A stretch of DNA of 64,000 nucleotides, taken from Mycobacterium kubicae. GTDB lineage: Bacteria > Actinomycetota > Actinomycetes > Mycobacteriales > Mycobacteriaceae. The stretch's first letter is position 1; every line of letters begins with the position of its first letter. The notes below the pieces were generated by a model that did no database searches, had not been told where the DNA came from, and was given only the letters and a program-made list of their open reading frames with translations. The translations under genes and the position numbers were made by a program. Shown piece after piece: positions 1-9,298 of the stretch. The stretch is taken from NCBI RefSeq assembly GCF_015689175.1, contig NZ_CP065047.1, forward strand, positions 2,914,001 to 2,978,000. Reading direction: 5' to 3'.

Positions 1-546
1 CATGCGGACGTACACCAGGTCGGTGGTGGCGCGTGGGACACACACCAGATTGGCGCCGCTCATCACGACATAGGCAGCGCGGTGGCGTTCCAGCAGTTCG
101 TAGACGGCCGGGTCGTTCCACGACGGATGGCGTAGCTCGACGGCAACCCGGATCCAGTTCGGCACGCTGGCCAGAAAATGATCCAGGCGCGCGTCGTCCC
201 GCTGCTGCTCCGGATGCAGTTGCACCAGCAACACTCCGCGACGATCACCCAACGCCTGCCAGCATCGCTCGAACCGTTCGACCCAGGGTTCTGGGTTGGC
301 CAGTCGGCGGTAGTGCGTCAGACCGCGGTGCGCCTTAACCGAGAAGGTGAATCCGTCGGGCACTCGCTCGCGCCAGCCGGCGAATGTCGAATCCTTGGGC
401 CAGCGATAGAAACTGGCGTTCAACTCGACGGTGTCGAAGACCTCGGTGTAGCGCGCCAAGCGGCGGGCAGGTGGCAAGCGCGGCGGGTACAGCACCTCCG
501 CCCAGTGGTTGTAGGACCACCCGGAAGTGCCGATTCGCACGCTCAT
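1..546 (-). CDS. DUF72 (YecE-like) protein, 3' end outside window
   Basis: The gene reads leftwards from ATG at 544-546 and runs off the window edge, so only the first 182 codons are present. The N-terminus MSVRIGTSGWSYNHW, the following ELNASFYRWP and the later FSVKAHRGLTH are typical of the DUF72/YecE family, a TIM-barrel fold of unknown biochemical role. No signal peptide is visible, so it is probably cytoplasmic. Its start lies 7 bp from the 3' end of the upstream leftward gene (554-1192), so the two are probably cotranscribed. Family call is strong; function is unknown. Confidence 0.85.
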   Translation of the reverse strand, partial: MSVRIGTSGWSYNHWAEVLYPPRLPPARRLARYTEVFDTVELNASFYRWPKDSTFAGWRERVPDGFTFSVKAHRGLTHYRRLANPEPWVERFERCWQALGDRRGVLLVQLHPEQQRDDARLDHFLASVPNWIRVAVELRHPSWNDPAVYELLERHRAAYVVMSGANLVCVPRATTDLVYVRM

Positions 547-553
547 GGCCGGT

Positions 554-1192
554 TCAACCGGTCACCTGCCGGCGCACGTCGTCATCCAGTGACGCACGCA
601 CCAGGGCGGCCGCGAGTTCGGCGCTGGCGTTGCGCGGGGCCAGCGCACAGAGCTGGGTGGGATCGGTCGGCAGACCCAACTGCTTGGCCGTCGCGGTGGC
701 GCGGTCGTCGAAATACGGCCGCACCCAGGTCCAGACGTCTTGTATCTCGCGCAGGTAGATATCAGCTCCGGTGTCGCCAATGCCTTTGAACTTCTTCAGC
801 ATTCGCTTGGCCGACTGGGGGTCGTGGTCACTGCGCCGGGCCAGTTCCCTTAGGTCGCCCGAGAATTCGTCGCGCACTCGCTCGGCGATCTCGGCGAGCC
901 GGGTCGCCGAGCTTTCGTCGTAACGGACGTAATGGGCGCGACCGAAGGCGCTGATCATGGTGCCACGGTCGGCGGCCAGCACGGCTTTCGGCGTGCGTAG
1001 TCCTGTTTTGAACAGTTCTCGCACCGCGCGCATGGCGATGGTTGCGTCAATCGGCTTGCTGGACAACATGCACAACACCAACAGCTGGAACAGCGGCATG
1101 GGTTTGTCATCGAGGCGAATCCCAGCCTCGGCCGCATACGTGGTGCCGGCAACCTTGAGCAGCCGCCGCACCATTTGCCGCGACTTGTCCAT
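554..1192 (-). CDS. HhH-GPD/endonuclease III-like protein
   Basis: The predicted protein has 212 residues, starting at ATG 1190-1192 (MDKSRQMV). An upstream in-frame ATG would add 27 residues of poor character and is rejected. Residues about 135-165 hold a helix-hairpin-helix-like segment (LKKFKGIGDTGADIYLRE), as in base-excision DNA glycosylases. No C-terminal four-cysteine FeS motif is seen. It may be the counterpart of M. tuberculosis Rv1870c (about 211 residues, recalled), annotated only as conserved hypothetical. The gene is followed closely by the DUF72 gene. A DNA-repair role is inferred from the fold only; catalytic Lys/Asp were not assigned. Confidence 0.75.
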   Translation of the reverse strand: MDKSRQMVRRLLKVAGTTYAAEAGIRLDDKPMPLFQLLVLCMLSSKPIDATIAMRAVRELFKTGLRTPKAVLAADRGTMISAFGRAHYVRYDESSATRLAEIAERVRDEFSGDLRELARRSDHDPQSAKRMLKKFKGIGDTGADIYLREIQDVWTWVRPYFDDRATATAKQLGLPTDPTQLCALAPRNASAELAAALVRASLDDDVRRQVTG

Positions 1193-1235
1193 GGTCAGCG
1201 GCGTACCCCTACGGCGATATGACAAACCGCGGGCG

Positions 1236-1568
1236 TCATTTGGCGGGCAGGGACAGCGCATAGCTGACGCCACGCGAGACCCAACTGTCCAGCTGTCGTT
1301 TGGTTTTCACTCCCTCGGCGGCGATGCGCAGCCAGCCGCGGGTTTCCCGACCGGCCATCACCATGGGGCTGACGTGGGCTCGATCGAGCAATTTGTCGGT
1401 GTCGGTGGGCGGCACTCGCACCATAATTCCGCCCTGCCCGCTTACCGCCACGGCCAGGTGCCCGCCGACCATGAAGGCCAGCCCACCGAACATGCGCTTT
1501 TCGTCCACGTCGGGCTGCGACGCGAGCAGCTCTCGGATCCGCTCAGCGAGGTCGGCGTCGTAGGCCAT
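1236..1568 (-). CDS. TfoX N-terminal domain protein
   Basis: The protein has 110 residues, starting at ATG 1566-1568 (MAYDADLAERI). The segment EKRMFGGLAFMVGGHLAVAV is the hallmark of the TfoX N-terminal domain. In gamma-proteobacteria that domain belongs to a competence regulator, but in actinobacteria it usually occurs as a small stand-alone protein of unknown role. The family C-terminal HhH domain is absent. The gene lies between a hairpin terminator of the upstream gene (1598-1624) and the HhH nuclease-like gene, 43 bp apart, and may form an operon with it. Competence should not be inferred. Confidence 0.85.
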   Translation of the reverse strand: MAYDADLAERIRELLASQPDVDEKRMFGGLAFMVGGHLAVAVSGQGGIMVRVPPTDTDKLLDRAHVSPMVMAGRETRGWLRIAAEGVKTKRQLDSWVSRGVSYALSLPAK

Positions 1569-1597
1569 TGCTGGGTTGAGAGGTCGGAGACGCGAAG

Positions 1598-1624
1598 CAG
1601 CCGCCGCCATAAAGGCGGCGGCTG
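1598..1624 (-). terminator. Hairpin terminator of the secreted Pro/Gly-rich protein gene
   Basis: CAGCCGCCGCC at 1598-1608 pairs perfectly with GGCGGCGGCTG at 1614-1624 around a 5-base AT-rich loop. It lies 15 bp past the stop of the leftward gene ending at 1640. It has no long U tract, as is common for mycobacterial terminators. Confidence 0.7.
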
Positions 1625-1639
1625 TCTTCTTCGGCTTCG

Positions 1640-2065
1640 CTAGGCATTCACCGCGATGAAGGCACCATCGGGCGTAATGACTCCCCAAGCCCCCGCGTCC
1701 GGGTTGAACACGACCGGGAAGGCCTGGTTGTACTGGGGAACGAAGAAGGTCGCCGGCTGTCCGTAGCGGACCGGGTCGTTGTAGTGCCCCGGCGGCGGGA
1801 ATCCGTTCTGTCCGGGCGGAAGCGGGCTGCCCGGCCCCAAGCAGTTGGCACCCGGCCCGTAACAAATCGGGTTGTTGTTCGGCCCCGGCACGTTCGGACC
1901 CGGCCCATTCTGACCTGGGACGTCCGGCCCAGGGATGTTCGGGCCGGGGATGTTCGGGCCTGGTCCCGGCGGGTCAGCTGCGGCGAAACCGGCGCCCAGC
2001 CCGAGTGCGCCCGCTGCAAGACCACCGGTCATCGCCGCACCGGCGACGAATTGCTTGAACTTCAT
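1640..2065 (-). CDS. Secreted Pro/Gly/Asn-rich repeat protein
   Basis: The protein has 141 residues, starting at ATG 2063-2065 behind a good AGAAGGAG ribosome site. Residues 1-30 form a Sec signal peptide (MKFKQF, a hydrophobic Ala/Gly core, cleavage near AAA-DPP). Residues 34-64 are degenerate PGPNI-type pentapeptide repeats. The C-terminal half is not repetitive (YGQPATFFVPQYNQAFPVVFNPDAGAWGVITPDGAF) and contains two cysteines around residues 68-75 that may form a disulfide. No enzymatic motif is present. It is probably an exported cell-wall-associated or culture-filtrate protein. Its own terminator follows, so it is likely monocistronic. Confidence 0.8.
   Translation of the reverse strand: MKFKQFVAGAAMTGGLAAGALGLGAGFAAADPPGPGPNIPGPNIPGPDVPGQNGPGPNVPGPNNNPICYGPGANCLGPGSPLPPGQNGFPPPGHYNDPVRYGQPATFFVPQYNQAFPVVFNPDAGAWGVITPDGAFIAVNA
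1874..1966 (-). repeat. Imperfect 15-bp coding repeat (PGPNI-like pentapeptides)
   Basis: About six pentapeptide units (GPNIP, GPNIP, GPDVP, GQNGP, GPNVP, GPNNN) are encoded in tandem within the secreted protein gene. The first two copies are identical at protein level and nearly so at DNA level. Copy number could vary between strains. Confidence 0.7.
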
Positions 2066-2269
2066 GGTGACTCCTTCTCTGCGCTTCGCTGCTATGGGGG
2101 CAGCTGACAGCAACTAGCTATGTTCGGTTAGTCCCATTGCCCCTGTTCGAGGCTTCAGGGATGACCCCCTGCCTCTGGGCTACCCCAGCCCGCCGATACG
2201 AAAACGCAATCTCCCAGAAATCTTCCAGCTTTCTCCCAGCTGTCTGACATGCGACTAGCAGTCTCAGTT

Positions 2270-2302
2270 GGGCGGCCGAGTGGAGCCGCCACCCGGCCGC
2301 CC
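2270..2302 (-). terminator. Hairpin terminator downstream of lon
   Basis: GGGCGGCCG at 2270-2278 is a perfect inverted complement of CGGCCGCCC at 2294-2302, with a 15-base loop. It lies 7 bp beyond the lon stop. The rest of 2066-2269 holds only the upstream region of the secreted protein gene; I see no further gene there. Confidence 0.55.
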
Positions 2303-2308
2303 GACCGA

Positions 2309-4642
2309 TCAGGCCGCTGCCGTTGCCGTCGGCGCCGCCGACTCCAGCGCCTGCGTCACGATCTCGGCGACGTCGGTCATCGGTAGCACCGTGAGCGCAT
2401 CGAGCACTTCGGCGGGCACGTCATCCAGATCCGGCTCGTTGCGTGCCGGAATGAACACCGTGGACAATCCGGCGCGCTGAGCGGCCAGCAGCTTCTGCTT
2501 GACCCCGCCGATCGGCAGCACGCGACCGTTCAAGGTCACTTCGCCGGTCATGCCGACATCGGAGCGAACCTGACGTCCGGTGGCCATCGACACCAGAGCG
2601 GTCACCATGGTGACGCCGGCCGACGGCCCGTCCTTGGGCACCGCCCCGGCGGGCACGTGCACGTGGATGCGCCGATCCAACGACTTCGGGTCGACCCCCA
2701 ACTGAGCGGCATATGACCGCACGTAGGACAGCGCGATCTGCGCCGACTCCTTCATCACGTCACCCAACTGGCCGGTCAACTGCAGACCGGCTTCGCCGTC
2801 GGTAGCCCCGGCCTCGATGAAGAGCACGTCCCCGCCCAAGCCGGTGACGGCCAGGCCGGTGGCAACGCCCGGCACCGCGGTGCGTTCCGCCGACTCCGGG
2901 GTGAAGCGGGGCCGGCCCAGGTAGCCGACCAGATCCGGCTCGTCGATGACAAGCGGACCCGCTGACCCATCCGATCCGGGCGCGAGCTTGGTGGTCACCT
3001 TGCGCATCGCTTTGGCCAGCAACCGTTCGAACTGCCGAACCCCCGGCTCGCGGGTGTAATCGGCGGCGATCTTGCGCAGGGCGGCGTCGGTGACCACGAC
3101 CTCGTCGTCGCTCAGCGCCGCCCGCTCGCGCTGACGCGGCAGCAAGTAGTCGCGGGCGATGGCCACCTTGTCGTCTTCGGTGTAGCCGTCGATCTGCACC
3201 AATTCCATGCGGTCCATCAGTGCCGAAGGGATGTTCTCGATCACGTTGGCCGTCGCCAGGAACACCACATCGGACAGGTCCAGATCCAGGTCCAGATAGT
3301 GGTCACGGAAGGTGTGGTTCTGCGCGGGGTCGAGCACCTCGAGCAGCGCCGCGCTCGGGTCGCCCCGATAGTCCGAGCCGACTTTGTCGATCTCGTCCAG
3401 CAGCACCACCGGGTTCATCGAACCCGCTTCACCGATGGCCCGCACGATCCGGCCGGGCAACGCGCCGACGTAGGTGCGCCGGTGCCCGCGGATCTCGGCC
3501 TCGTCGCGCACACCGCCTAGGGCGACGCGCACGAACTTGCGGCCCAGCGCCCGGGCCACGCTCTCACCCAGCGATGTTTTGCCGACACCGGGTGGGCCGG
3601 CCAGCACCATCACCGCACCGGAACCGCGGCCACCGACCACCTGCAGTCCCCGCTGGGCGCGCCGAGTGCGCACCGCCAGATATTCGACGATGCGGTCCTT
3701 GACGTCGTCCAGCCCGTGGTGATCGGCATCCAGAATTGCCCGGGCGGCCTGCAAATCCGTGGCGTCGTCAGTGCGGACGTTCCAGGGCAGGTCCAGCACG
3801 GTGTCCAGCCAGGTGCGGATCCAGCCGCTTTCCGGGCTCTGGTCGCTGGCGCGTTCGAGCTTGCCGACCTCGCGCAGCGCGGCCTCGCGCACCTTCTCGG
3901 GCAGCTCGGCAGCTTCCACGCGGGCCCGGTAGTCGTCCGAACCGTCGGGTTCGCCCTCGCCGAGTTCTTTGCGGATGGCGGCCAGCTGTTGGCGCAGCAG
4001 GAATTCCTTCTGCGTCTTCTCCATGCCGTCGCGCACGTCTTCGGCGATTTTGTCGTTGACCTCGACCTCGGCGAGGTGTTCGCCGGTCCAGTCGATCAAC
4101 ACGCGCAGCCGCTCGGCGACGTCGACTGTCTCCAGGAGCTGGCGCTTCTGCACGTCGGTCAGATACGAGGCGTACCCGGACGTGTCCGCCAATGCCGACG
4201 GATCGGTCAGCTGGTTGACGTAGTCGATGATCTGCCACGCTTCGCGCCGTTGCAGCATGGCCAGCAGTAACTTCTTGTATTCGGCTGCCAGCGCTTTGAC
4301 TTCGTCGGTCACCGGTGTTTCGGGAACATAGGTCACCTCGACCCACAGCGCGGCACCCGGTCCGGTGGCGCCCGCTCCGATGTGCGCGCGACGCTCGCCG
4401 CGGACGACGGCGGCAGTTCCTCCGCCGGCGATCCTGCCCACCTGCAGAATCTTGGCCACTACGCCGTGTGTGGGATAGCGGTCCTCGAGCCGGGGGGCGA
4501 TGAGCAGCTGGCGTGACTCGCTGGACTGAGCGGCGTCGACCGCCGCCCGCGCCGCGTCGTCGAGGGCAATGGGCACCACCATTCCCGGCAAGACGATGGT
4601 GTCGGTAGCGAACAGCACCGGCAGTGATATGGCTTCAGGCAT
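2309..4642 (-). CDS. lon: ATP-dependent protease Lon (LonA type)
   Basis: The protein has 777 residues, starting at ATG 4640-4642 behind TTTTGGAGGATT. It has a LON substrate-binding domain (residues about 5-200), a helical linker, an AAA+ module with Walker [10 protein letters not shown] near residue 348 and Walker [10 protein letters not shown], and a C-terminal serine-lysine protease domain. The catalytic Ser is residue 674 in PKDGPSAG, and the Lys lies in [10 protein letters not shown] near residue 715. Lon degrades misfolded and some regulatory proteins in the cytoplasm. M. tuberculosis lacks Lon, whereas M. smegmatis and many nontuberculous species have it. An HspR-like inverted repeat lies just upstream, suggesting heat-shock control. 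The gene appears intact and monocistronic. Confidence 0.97.
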   Translation of the reverse strand: MPEAISLPVLFATDTIVLPGMVVPIALDDAARAAVDAAQSSESRQLLIAPRLEDRYPTHGVVAKILQVGRIAGGGTAAVVRGERRAHIGAGATGPGAALWVEVTYVPETPVTDEVKALAAEYKKLLLAMLQRREAWQIIDYVNQLTDPSALADTSGYASYLTDVQKRQLLETVDVAERLRVLIDWTGEHLAEVEVNDKIAEDVRDGMEKTQKEFLLRQQLAAIRKELGEGEPDGSDDYRARVEAAELPEKVREAALREVGKLERASDQSPESGWIRTWLDTVLDLPWNVRTDDATDLQAARAILDADHHGLDDVKDRIVEYLAVRTRRAQRGLQVVGGRGSGAVMVLAGPPGVGKTSLGESVARALGRKFVRVALGGVRDEAEIRGHRRTYVGALPGRIVRAIGEAGSMNPVVLLDEIDKVGSDYRGDPSAALLEVLDPAQNHTFRDHYLDLDLDLSDVVFLATANVIENIPSALMDRMELVQIDGYTEDDKVAIARDYLLPRQRERAALSDDEVVVTDAALRKIAADYTREPGVRQFERLLAKAMRKVTTKLAPGSDGSAGPLVIDEPDLVGYLGRPRFTPESAERTAVPGVATGLAVTGLGGDVLFIEAGATDGEAGLQLTGQLGDVMKESAQIALSYVRSYAAQLGVDPKSLDRRIHVHVPAGAVPKDGPSAGVTMVTALVSMATGRQVRSDVGMTGEVTLNGRVLPIGGVKQKLLAAQRAGLSTVFIPARNEPDLDDVPAEVLDALTVLPMTDVAEIVTQALESAAPTATAAA

Positions 4643-4655
4643 CAATCCTCCAAAA

Positions 4656-4676
4656 GTTAAGCCTGATGCGCTCAAC
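4656..4676. promoter_or_regulatory. HAIR-like (HspR) inverted repeat upstream of lon
   Basis: On the plus strand the site is GTTAAGC, 7 bases, GCTCAAC; six of seven paired positions match. This is the geometry of the HAIR element (CTTGAGT-N7-ACTCAAG) bound by the heat-shock repressor HspR. It lies 14 bp upstream of the lon start codon. HspR control of lon is established in Streptomyces; here it is inferred. Confidence 0.6.
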
Positions 4677-4868
4677 CCGGGCCGGCCGCCTTTTGTTCCC
4701 CGTCTGTGGTGAGCTACGTCGCGCTGGACGCCTCGGCGAGCCGCATCGTCGCTGGGCACACCGGTGATCCCCGAGAAGCCCGGGTTAACGCAAAATGAAC
4801 AACCTTTGAACGTAGAATGTCCACCAAGAGGCCGGGCGGCTTAGTCGCAGTAGCGGAAGGACCCGCAA

Positions 4869-5099
4869 ATGTTCACCAAAGTGCTTGTCAGCGCTGCGAT
4901 GACACTTTCTTTCTTCGCCGTTGGCGCGGCGCCGACGAACGCCGAACCCGAGCTTTCCGAGCCGCACACCAGCCCGTTCGGCAGTCTCACCTGCGATTGC
5001 CAAGGTGTTCCTCCGGCCAAGGGCCCGGGTGCGGCCGATTTGGACCGGGGCATTCTGACGGCCCTGTCCGGTCAGGTAGACCATCCGCGCGACAAGTGA
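4869..5099 (+). CDS. Small secreted protein
   Basis: The protein has 76 residues, starting at ATG 4869 behind GGAAGGA. Residues 1-25 form a signal peptide (MFTKVLVSAAMTLSFFAVGA, cleavage near TNA-EPE). The mature part of about 50 residues has two cysteines three positions apart (LTCDCQG), a C-terminal helix (ADLDRGILTALSGQ) and a pattern (SPFGSLTC) that I associate with small exported mycobacterial proteins of unknown role. The stop is directly adjacent to the stop of convergent lldD2, with no terminator between them. Confidence 0.75.
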   Translation: MFTKVLVSAAMTLSFFAVGAAPTNAEPELSEPHTSPFGSLTCDCQGVPPAKGPGAADLDRGILTALSGQVDHPRDK

Positions 5100-6335
5100 C
5101 TACCGTGCTGGCCCCAGCCGGCGCAGTTGCGTGACGTGTTTGGGTGACAGCTCCTCCAGGCAACTCACGCCGAGCAACTGCATGGTGCGGGTAATCCCGT
5201 TCGCCAGAATCTCGATCGCACGTCGGGCGCCGGCCTCACCGCCGGCCATCAATCCATACAGGTAGGCCCGCCCGATCAGGGTGCACCGCGCGCCGAGGGC
5301 GACCGCCGCGACGATGTCAGCCCCGGACATGATGCCAGTGTCCAGCAGAATCTCGGTGTCGTTACCCAGTTCCCGAGCAACCGAGGGCAACAGGTGGAAA
5401 GGCACTGGCGCTCGATCTAGTTGGCGGCCACCGTGATTGGACAACACGATGCCGTCCACGCCGTGGTCAACCACCGCGCGGGCATCGTCGAGCGTCTGGA
5501 TCCCTTTGACGACCAGCTTTCCTGACCATTGCGCCTTGATCCAGGCGAGGTCGTCGAAGGTGACTCCGGGGTCGAACATGGAGTCGAGGTATTGCGCGAC
5601 CGTCCCGGGCCAGCGATCCAGGGACGCGAACGCCAGCGGCTCGGTGGTCAGCAGATCGAACCACCAGCGTGGTCGCGGCAACGCGTCCAGGACGGTGCGC
5701 ACGGTGAGCGCCGGCGGTATCGACATTCCGTTGCGAACATCTCGCCGCCGGACGCCGGCGACCGGAACGTCGACCGTCACCAGCAGGGTGTCGAACCCCG
5801 CATCGGCGGCCCGCCGCACCAAGGCCATGGACCGATCGTGGTCGCGCCACATGTACAGCTGAAACCACTTGCGGCCCTGTGGCGCCGCGGCGACCACGTC
5901 TTCAATCGAGCTGGTGGCCAACGTCGACAGCGAGAACGGGATGCCGGCCGCGGCTGCCGCTCGAGCGCCGGCGACCTCACCTTCGGTGTGCATCAAGCGG
6001 GTGAACCCGGTCGGCGCGATCCCGAACGGCAAAGCCACTGGGCCCCCGAGCACATCCCACCCCGCGCGTATGTTTCGCACGTCGCGCAGAATCGTCGGGT
6101 GAAACTCGATGTCCTCGAAGGCTTGTCGGGCGCGTTGGATGGAGACTTCGTCCTCGGCCCCGCCGTCGGTGTAGTCAAAGGCCGCCCTGGGGGTCCGGCG
6201 TCGGGCGATGCGGCGCAGGTCTGCGATGGTCAACGCGTTGTCGAGGCGACGCTGCGTTCGGTCAAGCCGGGGCTTCTGGAATCGGATCAACGGGGCCAGG
6301 TCGCGGACCCGCGGTACGCGTCGCTCGACCGCCAT
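5100..6335 (-). CDS. lldD2: L-lactate dehydrogenase (quinone), FMN-dependent
   Basis: The protein has 411 residues from ATG 6333-6335. It belongs to the FMN-dependent alpha-hydroxyacid dehydrogenase family, which oxidises L-lactate to pyruvate and passes electrons to menaquinone. The sequence shows the N-terminal [12 protein letters not shown], substrate-side FQLYMWRDH, and the catalytic histidine in [12 protein letters not shown], followed by [20 protein letters not shown] and IGRAYLYGL of the phosphate-binding end. Length and context match M. tuberculosis LldD2 (Rv1872c, about 414 residues). It is divergent from the DUF1810 gene across 70 bp. Substrate could be another 2-hydroxyacid. Confidence 0.92.
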   Translation of the reverse strand: MAVERRVPRVRDLAPLIRFQKPRLDRTQRRLDNALTIADLRRIARRRTPRAAFDYTDGGAEDEVSIQRARQAFEDIEFHPTILRDVRNIRAGWDVLGGPVALPFGIAPTGFTRLMHTEGEVAGARAAAAAGIPFSLSTLATSSIEDVVAAAPQGRKWFQLYMWRDHDRSMALVRRAADAGFDTLLVTVDVPVAGVRRRDVRNGMSIPPALTVRTVLDALPRPRWWFDLLTTEPLAFASLDRWPGTVAQYLDSMFDPGVTFDDLAWIKAQWSGKLVVKGIQTLDDARAVVDHGVDGIVLSNHGGRQLDRAPVPFHLLPSVARELGNDTEILLDTGIMSGADIVAAVALGARCTLIGRAYLYGLMAGGEAGARRAIEILANGITRTMQLLGVSCLEELSPKHVTQLRRLGPAR

Positions 6336-6405
6336 CTACATCCGTCTCCGTCCTGCTCGAGTCAAGCCCACGCGGACCCTGCCCCCAGTGTGCAACCGTG
6401 GTCCT

Positions 6406-6837
6406 ATGGATTCGGCAAGCGACCCCTACAACCTCAAGCGTTTCGTCAACGCCCAGGCTCCGGTCTACCGCAGAGTTGTCGAGGAACTGCGCGCCGGGCA
6501 AAAGCGGAGCCACTGGATGTGGTACATCTTCCCCCAACTCCGCGGGTTGGGCAGCAGCCAGATCGCCAACCAGTACGGCATTTCCTCACTTGACGAGGCC
6601 CGGGCGTATCTGGAACACGACATCCTGGGTCCGCGGCTGCGCGAGTGCGCCCGGCTGGTCGTGCAGGTCGAAGGACGCTCCGCTCGAGACATCTTCGGTT
6701 CGCCCGACGACCTCAAGTTGTCCTCGTCGATGACGTTGTTCGCCCGCGCCACCGACGACAACGCGGATTTTGTGGCAGTACTGGCCAAGTACTACGGCGG
6801 GGGAGAGGATCAGCGCACGGTCGCCCGGCTCAAATAG
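6406..6837 (+). CDS. DUF1810 protein (Rv1873-like)
   Basis: The protein has 143 residues, starting at ATG 6406 (MDSASDPYNLKRFV). The segments SHWMWYIFPQLRGLG, YGISSLDEARAYL, HDILGPRL and DIFGSPDDLKLSSSMTLF are conserved DUF1810 motifs. Family structures are all-helical and the biochemical function is unknown. Position divergent from lldD2 matches Rv1873 in M. tuberculosis. No signal peptide or membrane segment is seen. The stop lies 3 bp from the stop of the convergent GH13 gene, where the peroxide-island genes interrupt the remembered Rv1873-Rv1874 neighbourhood. Confidence 0.9.
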   Translation: MDSASDPYNLKRFVNAQAPVYRRVVEELRAGQKRSHWMWYIFPQLRGLGSSQIANQYGISSLDEARAYLEHDILGPRLRECARLVVQVEGRSARDIFGSPDDLKLSSSMTLFARATDDNADFVAVLAKYYGGGEDQRTVARLK

Positions 6838-6840
6838 GCC

Positions 6841-8145
6841 TCAGGCCGGACTGAGTATGCGCCAACCGTGTGGCTCGACGACCACCGCGTCGAGGGTTTC
6901 CGGCGGCGGCGCCGACGATCCGGCGACTACTTGGCCTTGGGGCGCACCCAGCTCCGTCAGCCGGATCCGCAGTGGCTTGTCGTCGATGTTGAGTGCTACC
7001 AGCAGCACGTCATCGCCGTCGCGGGTCTCATACACGTACTGGCGGTTGTCCAGCCGCAGCGCCTTGGTCTTGGCGTTGTGCAACCAGGGGTGCCGGCGGC
7101 GCAGCCCAATCAAGTATCGATGCAATTCCCAAATCTGAACGCCCGACGGGTCCAGCTGCGGTGGCGGAGCACCGAATTCGGGTCGCACCGCGTCGTCGCC
7201 GCCGTAGCGCTCCTCCTTGACGCCGCGAAAATTCAACTCGTCACCGGCGTACAGGCTGGGGACGCCACCGACGGTCAACAGCACAACCAAGGCATGGGCC
7301 ACCTGGGCGGGATTTTCCAGCCGGCTTGCGATGCGGGTGACGTCGTGATTGCCGATGAAGGTCAGCGGCGCAAAGCTGTCGAGGAATTCGTTGTGCCGCT
7401 GCATCGCCCAGTCCAGCTCGTAGAAGTTGCCGTCGTTGAGGCTGCTCCATATTGCTTTCCAAAGCTCGTACTGGGTAGCCGAGTCGAATCGGGCCGCGGT
7501 GACCTCGGCCGCATAGTCGCCGTGAATCAATTCCGCGACGAACCACGCGTCGGGGTGCCGGTCGCGGACCCTGGGCAGCACTTCGGACCAGAATTGTTGC
7601 GGCACAGCATAAGCCGCATCCAGACGCCATCCATCGGCGCCTCGTTGCAACCAGTGCGCCATGACGTCGACAACGTAGTCCACCACGTCGGGATTGCGGT
7701 GGTTGAGAGTGACGAGTTCGGAGTGGCCTTCGAAGGTGTGAAACCGACCGGGGCGGCCACGGAACCAGCGCGCCGACGACTCGTCATGCGGTGCCTGCTG
7801 GTGGCGCGCAAAGTCCAGGCCGACGTGATTGAACACGCCGTCGAGCAACACGCGTAGGCCGCGCCGACGGGCTTCGGCCACAAGGTGATCGAAGTCGCCG
7901 TCGTCGCCGAGGCGAGGATCGATGCGATAGTGATCCGTCGTGTCGTAACCGTGGGTGCGGGAAGCGAAGATGGGACCCAGCGCGATGCCGGAAGCGCCCA
8001 GTTCGATGGCGTGGTCAAACCAGTCGACGATCCGGCGCAGCCGATGTTCCCCTGGGCCGGGCGGGGTTTCGCTGGGGAACGCCCCGACGAAGCCCAGGGG
8101 ATAGATCTGCCACCAGATCGCGTGCTGCACCCACGAAGGGGACAC
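6841..8145 (-). CDS. GH13 alpha-amylase family protein
   Basis: The protein has 434 residues from GTG at 8143-8145, immediately after the ahpD stop (8148), suggesting translational coupling. GH13 motifs are in order: LLDGVFNHVG, GWRLDAAYAV (nucleophile Asp), WFVAELIHGD (acid/base Glu) and FIGNHDVTR (transition-state Asp). It starts WWQIYPLGFVGAFP, with a C-terminal beta-domain. It lacks a signal peptide, so an intracellular alpha-glucan or alpha-glucoside is the likely substrate; the exact specificity is not readable. Presence in an ahpC-ahpD operon is unusual. Confidence 0.88.
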   Translation of the reverse strand: MSPSWVQHAIWWQIYPLGFVGAFPSETPPGPGEHRLRRIVDWFDHAIELGASGIALGPIFASRTHGYDTTDHYRIDPRLGDDGDFDHLVAEARRRGLRVLLDGVFNHVGLDFARHQQAPHDESSARWFRGRPGRFHTFEGHSELVTLNHRNPDVVDYVVDVMAHWLQRGADGWRLDAAYAVPQQFWSEVLPRVRDRHPDAWFVAELIHGDYAAEVTAARFDSATQYELWKAIWSSLNDGNFYELDWAMQRHNEFLDSFAPLTFIGNHDVTRIASRLENPAQVAHALVVLLTVGGVPSLYAGDELNFRGVKEERYGGDDAVRPEFGAPPPQLDPSGVQIWELHRYLIGLRRRHPWLHNAKTKALRLDNRQYVYETRDGDDVLLVALNIDDKPLRIRLTELGAPQGQVVAGSSAPPPETLDAVVVEPHGWRILSPA

Positions 8146-8147
8146 GA

Positions 8148-8684
8148 TCAGCCGACGGCCGTGAGTGTCTGGGCGGCGGTGATGGCCTGTGCCACACCGG
8201 CGACGATGGCCGCGACCTTCAGTGCTTCGAGCACGGCCTCCCGGTCGACACCCGCCTCCCGCAAGGTGTGCTCGTGGGCGACCACGCAGTGCGCGCAACC
8301 GTTGATCGACGATACGGCGAAGCTCCACAGCTCGAAATTGGCTTTGTCCACCCCCGGGTTGCCGATGATGTTCATCCGCAGTCCGGGCCGCAGGTCGTCG
8401 TACTTGCCTTCCAGGAAGCCACGACCACGGTAGAACACATTGTTCATCCCCATGATCGAGGCCGCACCCAGGGCGGCGTTGTAGGCATCGGCCGACAGGT
8501 AATCACCGGCCTCGGCCGCGATCTCACTCAGCACCTGAGCGTTGCGGGTCGCCGCGGCACTGGCCAGCAGTGTGCCCCACAGCTGTTCCTCGTTGAGCGC
8601 CGTGCTGCGAGTGATCGAGCCCAAGTTGAGCTTGAGGTCCTTCGCATACTCGGGCAGCGCCGCTTTGAGGTTGTCCACACTCAT
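8148..8684 (-). CDS. ahpD: Alkyl hydroperoxide reductase AhpD
   Basis: The protein has 178 residues. It carries the thioredoxin-like active site [11 protein letters not shown] (the CxxC plus relay His) and the N-terminal block typical of mycobacterial AhpD. AhpD is a cytoplasmic adaptor that passes electrons from the lipoamide of the Lpd/SucB (DlaT) system to AhpC, so peroxides and peroxynitrite are reduced without AhpF. The gene starts 26 bp after ahpC, in the usual ahpC-ahpD operon order, and is followed at once by the GH13 gene. Catalytic residues appear complete. Confidence 0.97.
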   Translation of the reverse strand: MSVDNLKAALPEYAKDLKLNLGSITRSTALNEEQLWGTLLASAAATRNAQVLSEIAAEAGDYLSADAYNAALGAASIMGMNNVFYRGRGFLEGKYDDLRPGLRMNIIGNPGVDKANFELWSFAVSSINGCAHCVVAHEHTLREAGVDREAVLEALKVAAIVAGVAQAITAAQTLTAVG

Positions 8685-8710
8685 CTCGACTCCAATCAGC
8701 CAGGTCCGAA

Positions 8711-9298
8711 TTACGCTGACGCCTTGAGCAATTCGCCCGCGTCGATGGTCGGGTCGCCCTTACGCCAATTGCAGGCGCACAATTCGTCGGATTGCAAGGC
8801 ATCCAGGACCCGCAGCACCTCGTCGACGTTACGCCCCACCGATCCGGCGGTCGCGGAGACGAACTGGATTTCGTTGTTCGGGTCGACGATGAAGGTGACC
8901 CGGTCCGCGACGCCGTCGGCGTTGAGCACGCCCGTCGCCAGGGCGAGTTCGCGCTTGATGTCCGAAAGCATCGGGAACGGAAGCTTCTTGAGGTCTTCGT
9001 GCTGGGCCCGCCACTGGAAGTGGACGAACTCGCTGTCGATCGAAACACCCAGGACCTGCGCGTCGCGGTCAGCGAATTCGTCGTTCAGCTTCCCGAACGC
9101 CGCGATCTCGGTTGGGCACACGAAGGTGAAGTCCTTGGGCCAGAAGAACACGACTCGCCACTGACCTTTGTGGTCGTCGCTGGAAATGGTGGTGAAGTAG
9201 TCACCGGGTTGCTTGGCGTCGACCTTCGACAGGTCACCGCCGATCAACGCGGTCAACTTGTAGGCCGGGAATTGGTCACCGATGGTGAGCAGGGACAT
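8711..9298 (-). CDS. ahpC: Alkyl hydroperoxide reductase AhpC (peroxiredoxin)
   Basis: The protein has 195 residues, starting at ATG 9296-9298 behind TAAGGAGTGCT. The peroxidatic cysteine is in [12 protein letters not shown] (residue about 61). Two C-terminal cysteines (ELCACNW) match the three-cysteine AhpC known from M. tuberculosis. It reduces organic peroxides, H2O2 and peroxynitrite using AhpD. The gene is transcribed divergently from an intact oxyR, so peroxide-inducible expression is expected. In M. tuberculosis oxyR is a pseudogene and ahpC is normally weakly expressed; here the regulator looks functional. Confidence 0.98.
   Translation of the reverse strand: MSLLTIGDQFPAYKLTALIGGDLSKVDAKQPGDYFTTISSDDHKGQWRVVFFWPKDFTFVCPTEIAAFGKLNDEFADRDAQVLGVSIDSEFVHFQWRAQHEDLKKLPFPMLSDIKRELALATGVLNADGVADRVTFIVDPNNEIQFVSATAGSVGRNVDEVLRVLDALQSDELCACNWRKGDPTIDAGELLKASA

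Noticed and set aside
269..284. TCGAAC...GTTCGA resembling an SOS (LexA) box
   Set aside because: Spacing is one base instead of four and it lies inside the DUF72 coding region.
3220..4346. Long open frames on the plus strand opposite lon
   Set aside because: They are shadows of high-GC third-position codons; the translated products are Arg/Pro-rich and no domain is visible, while lon is clearly coding.
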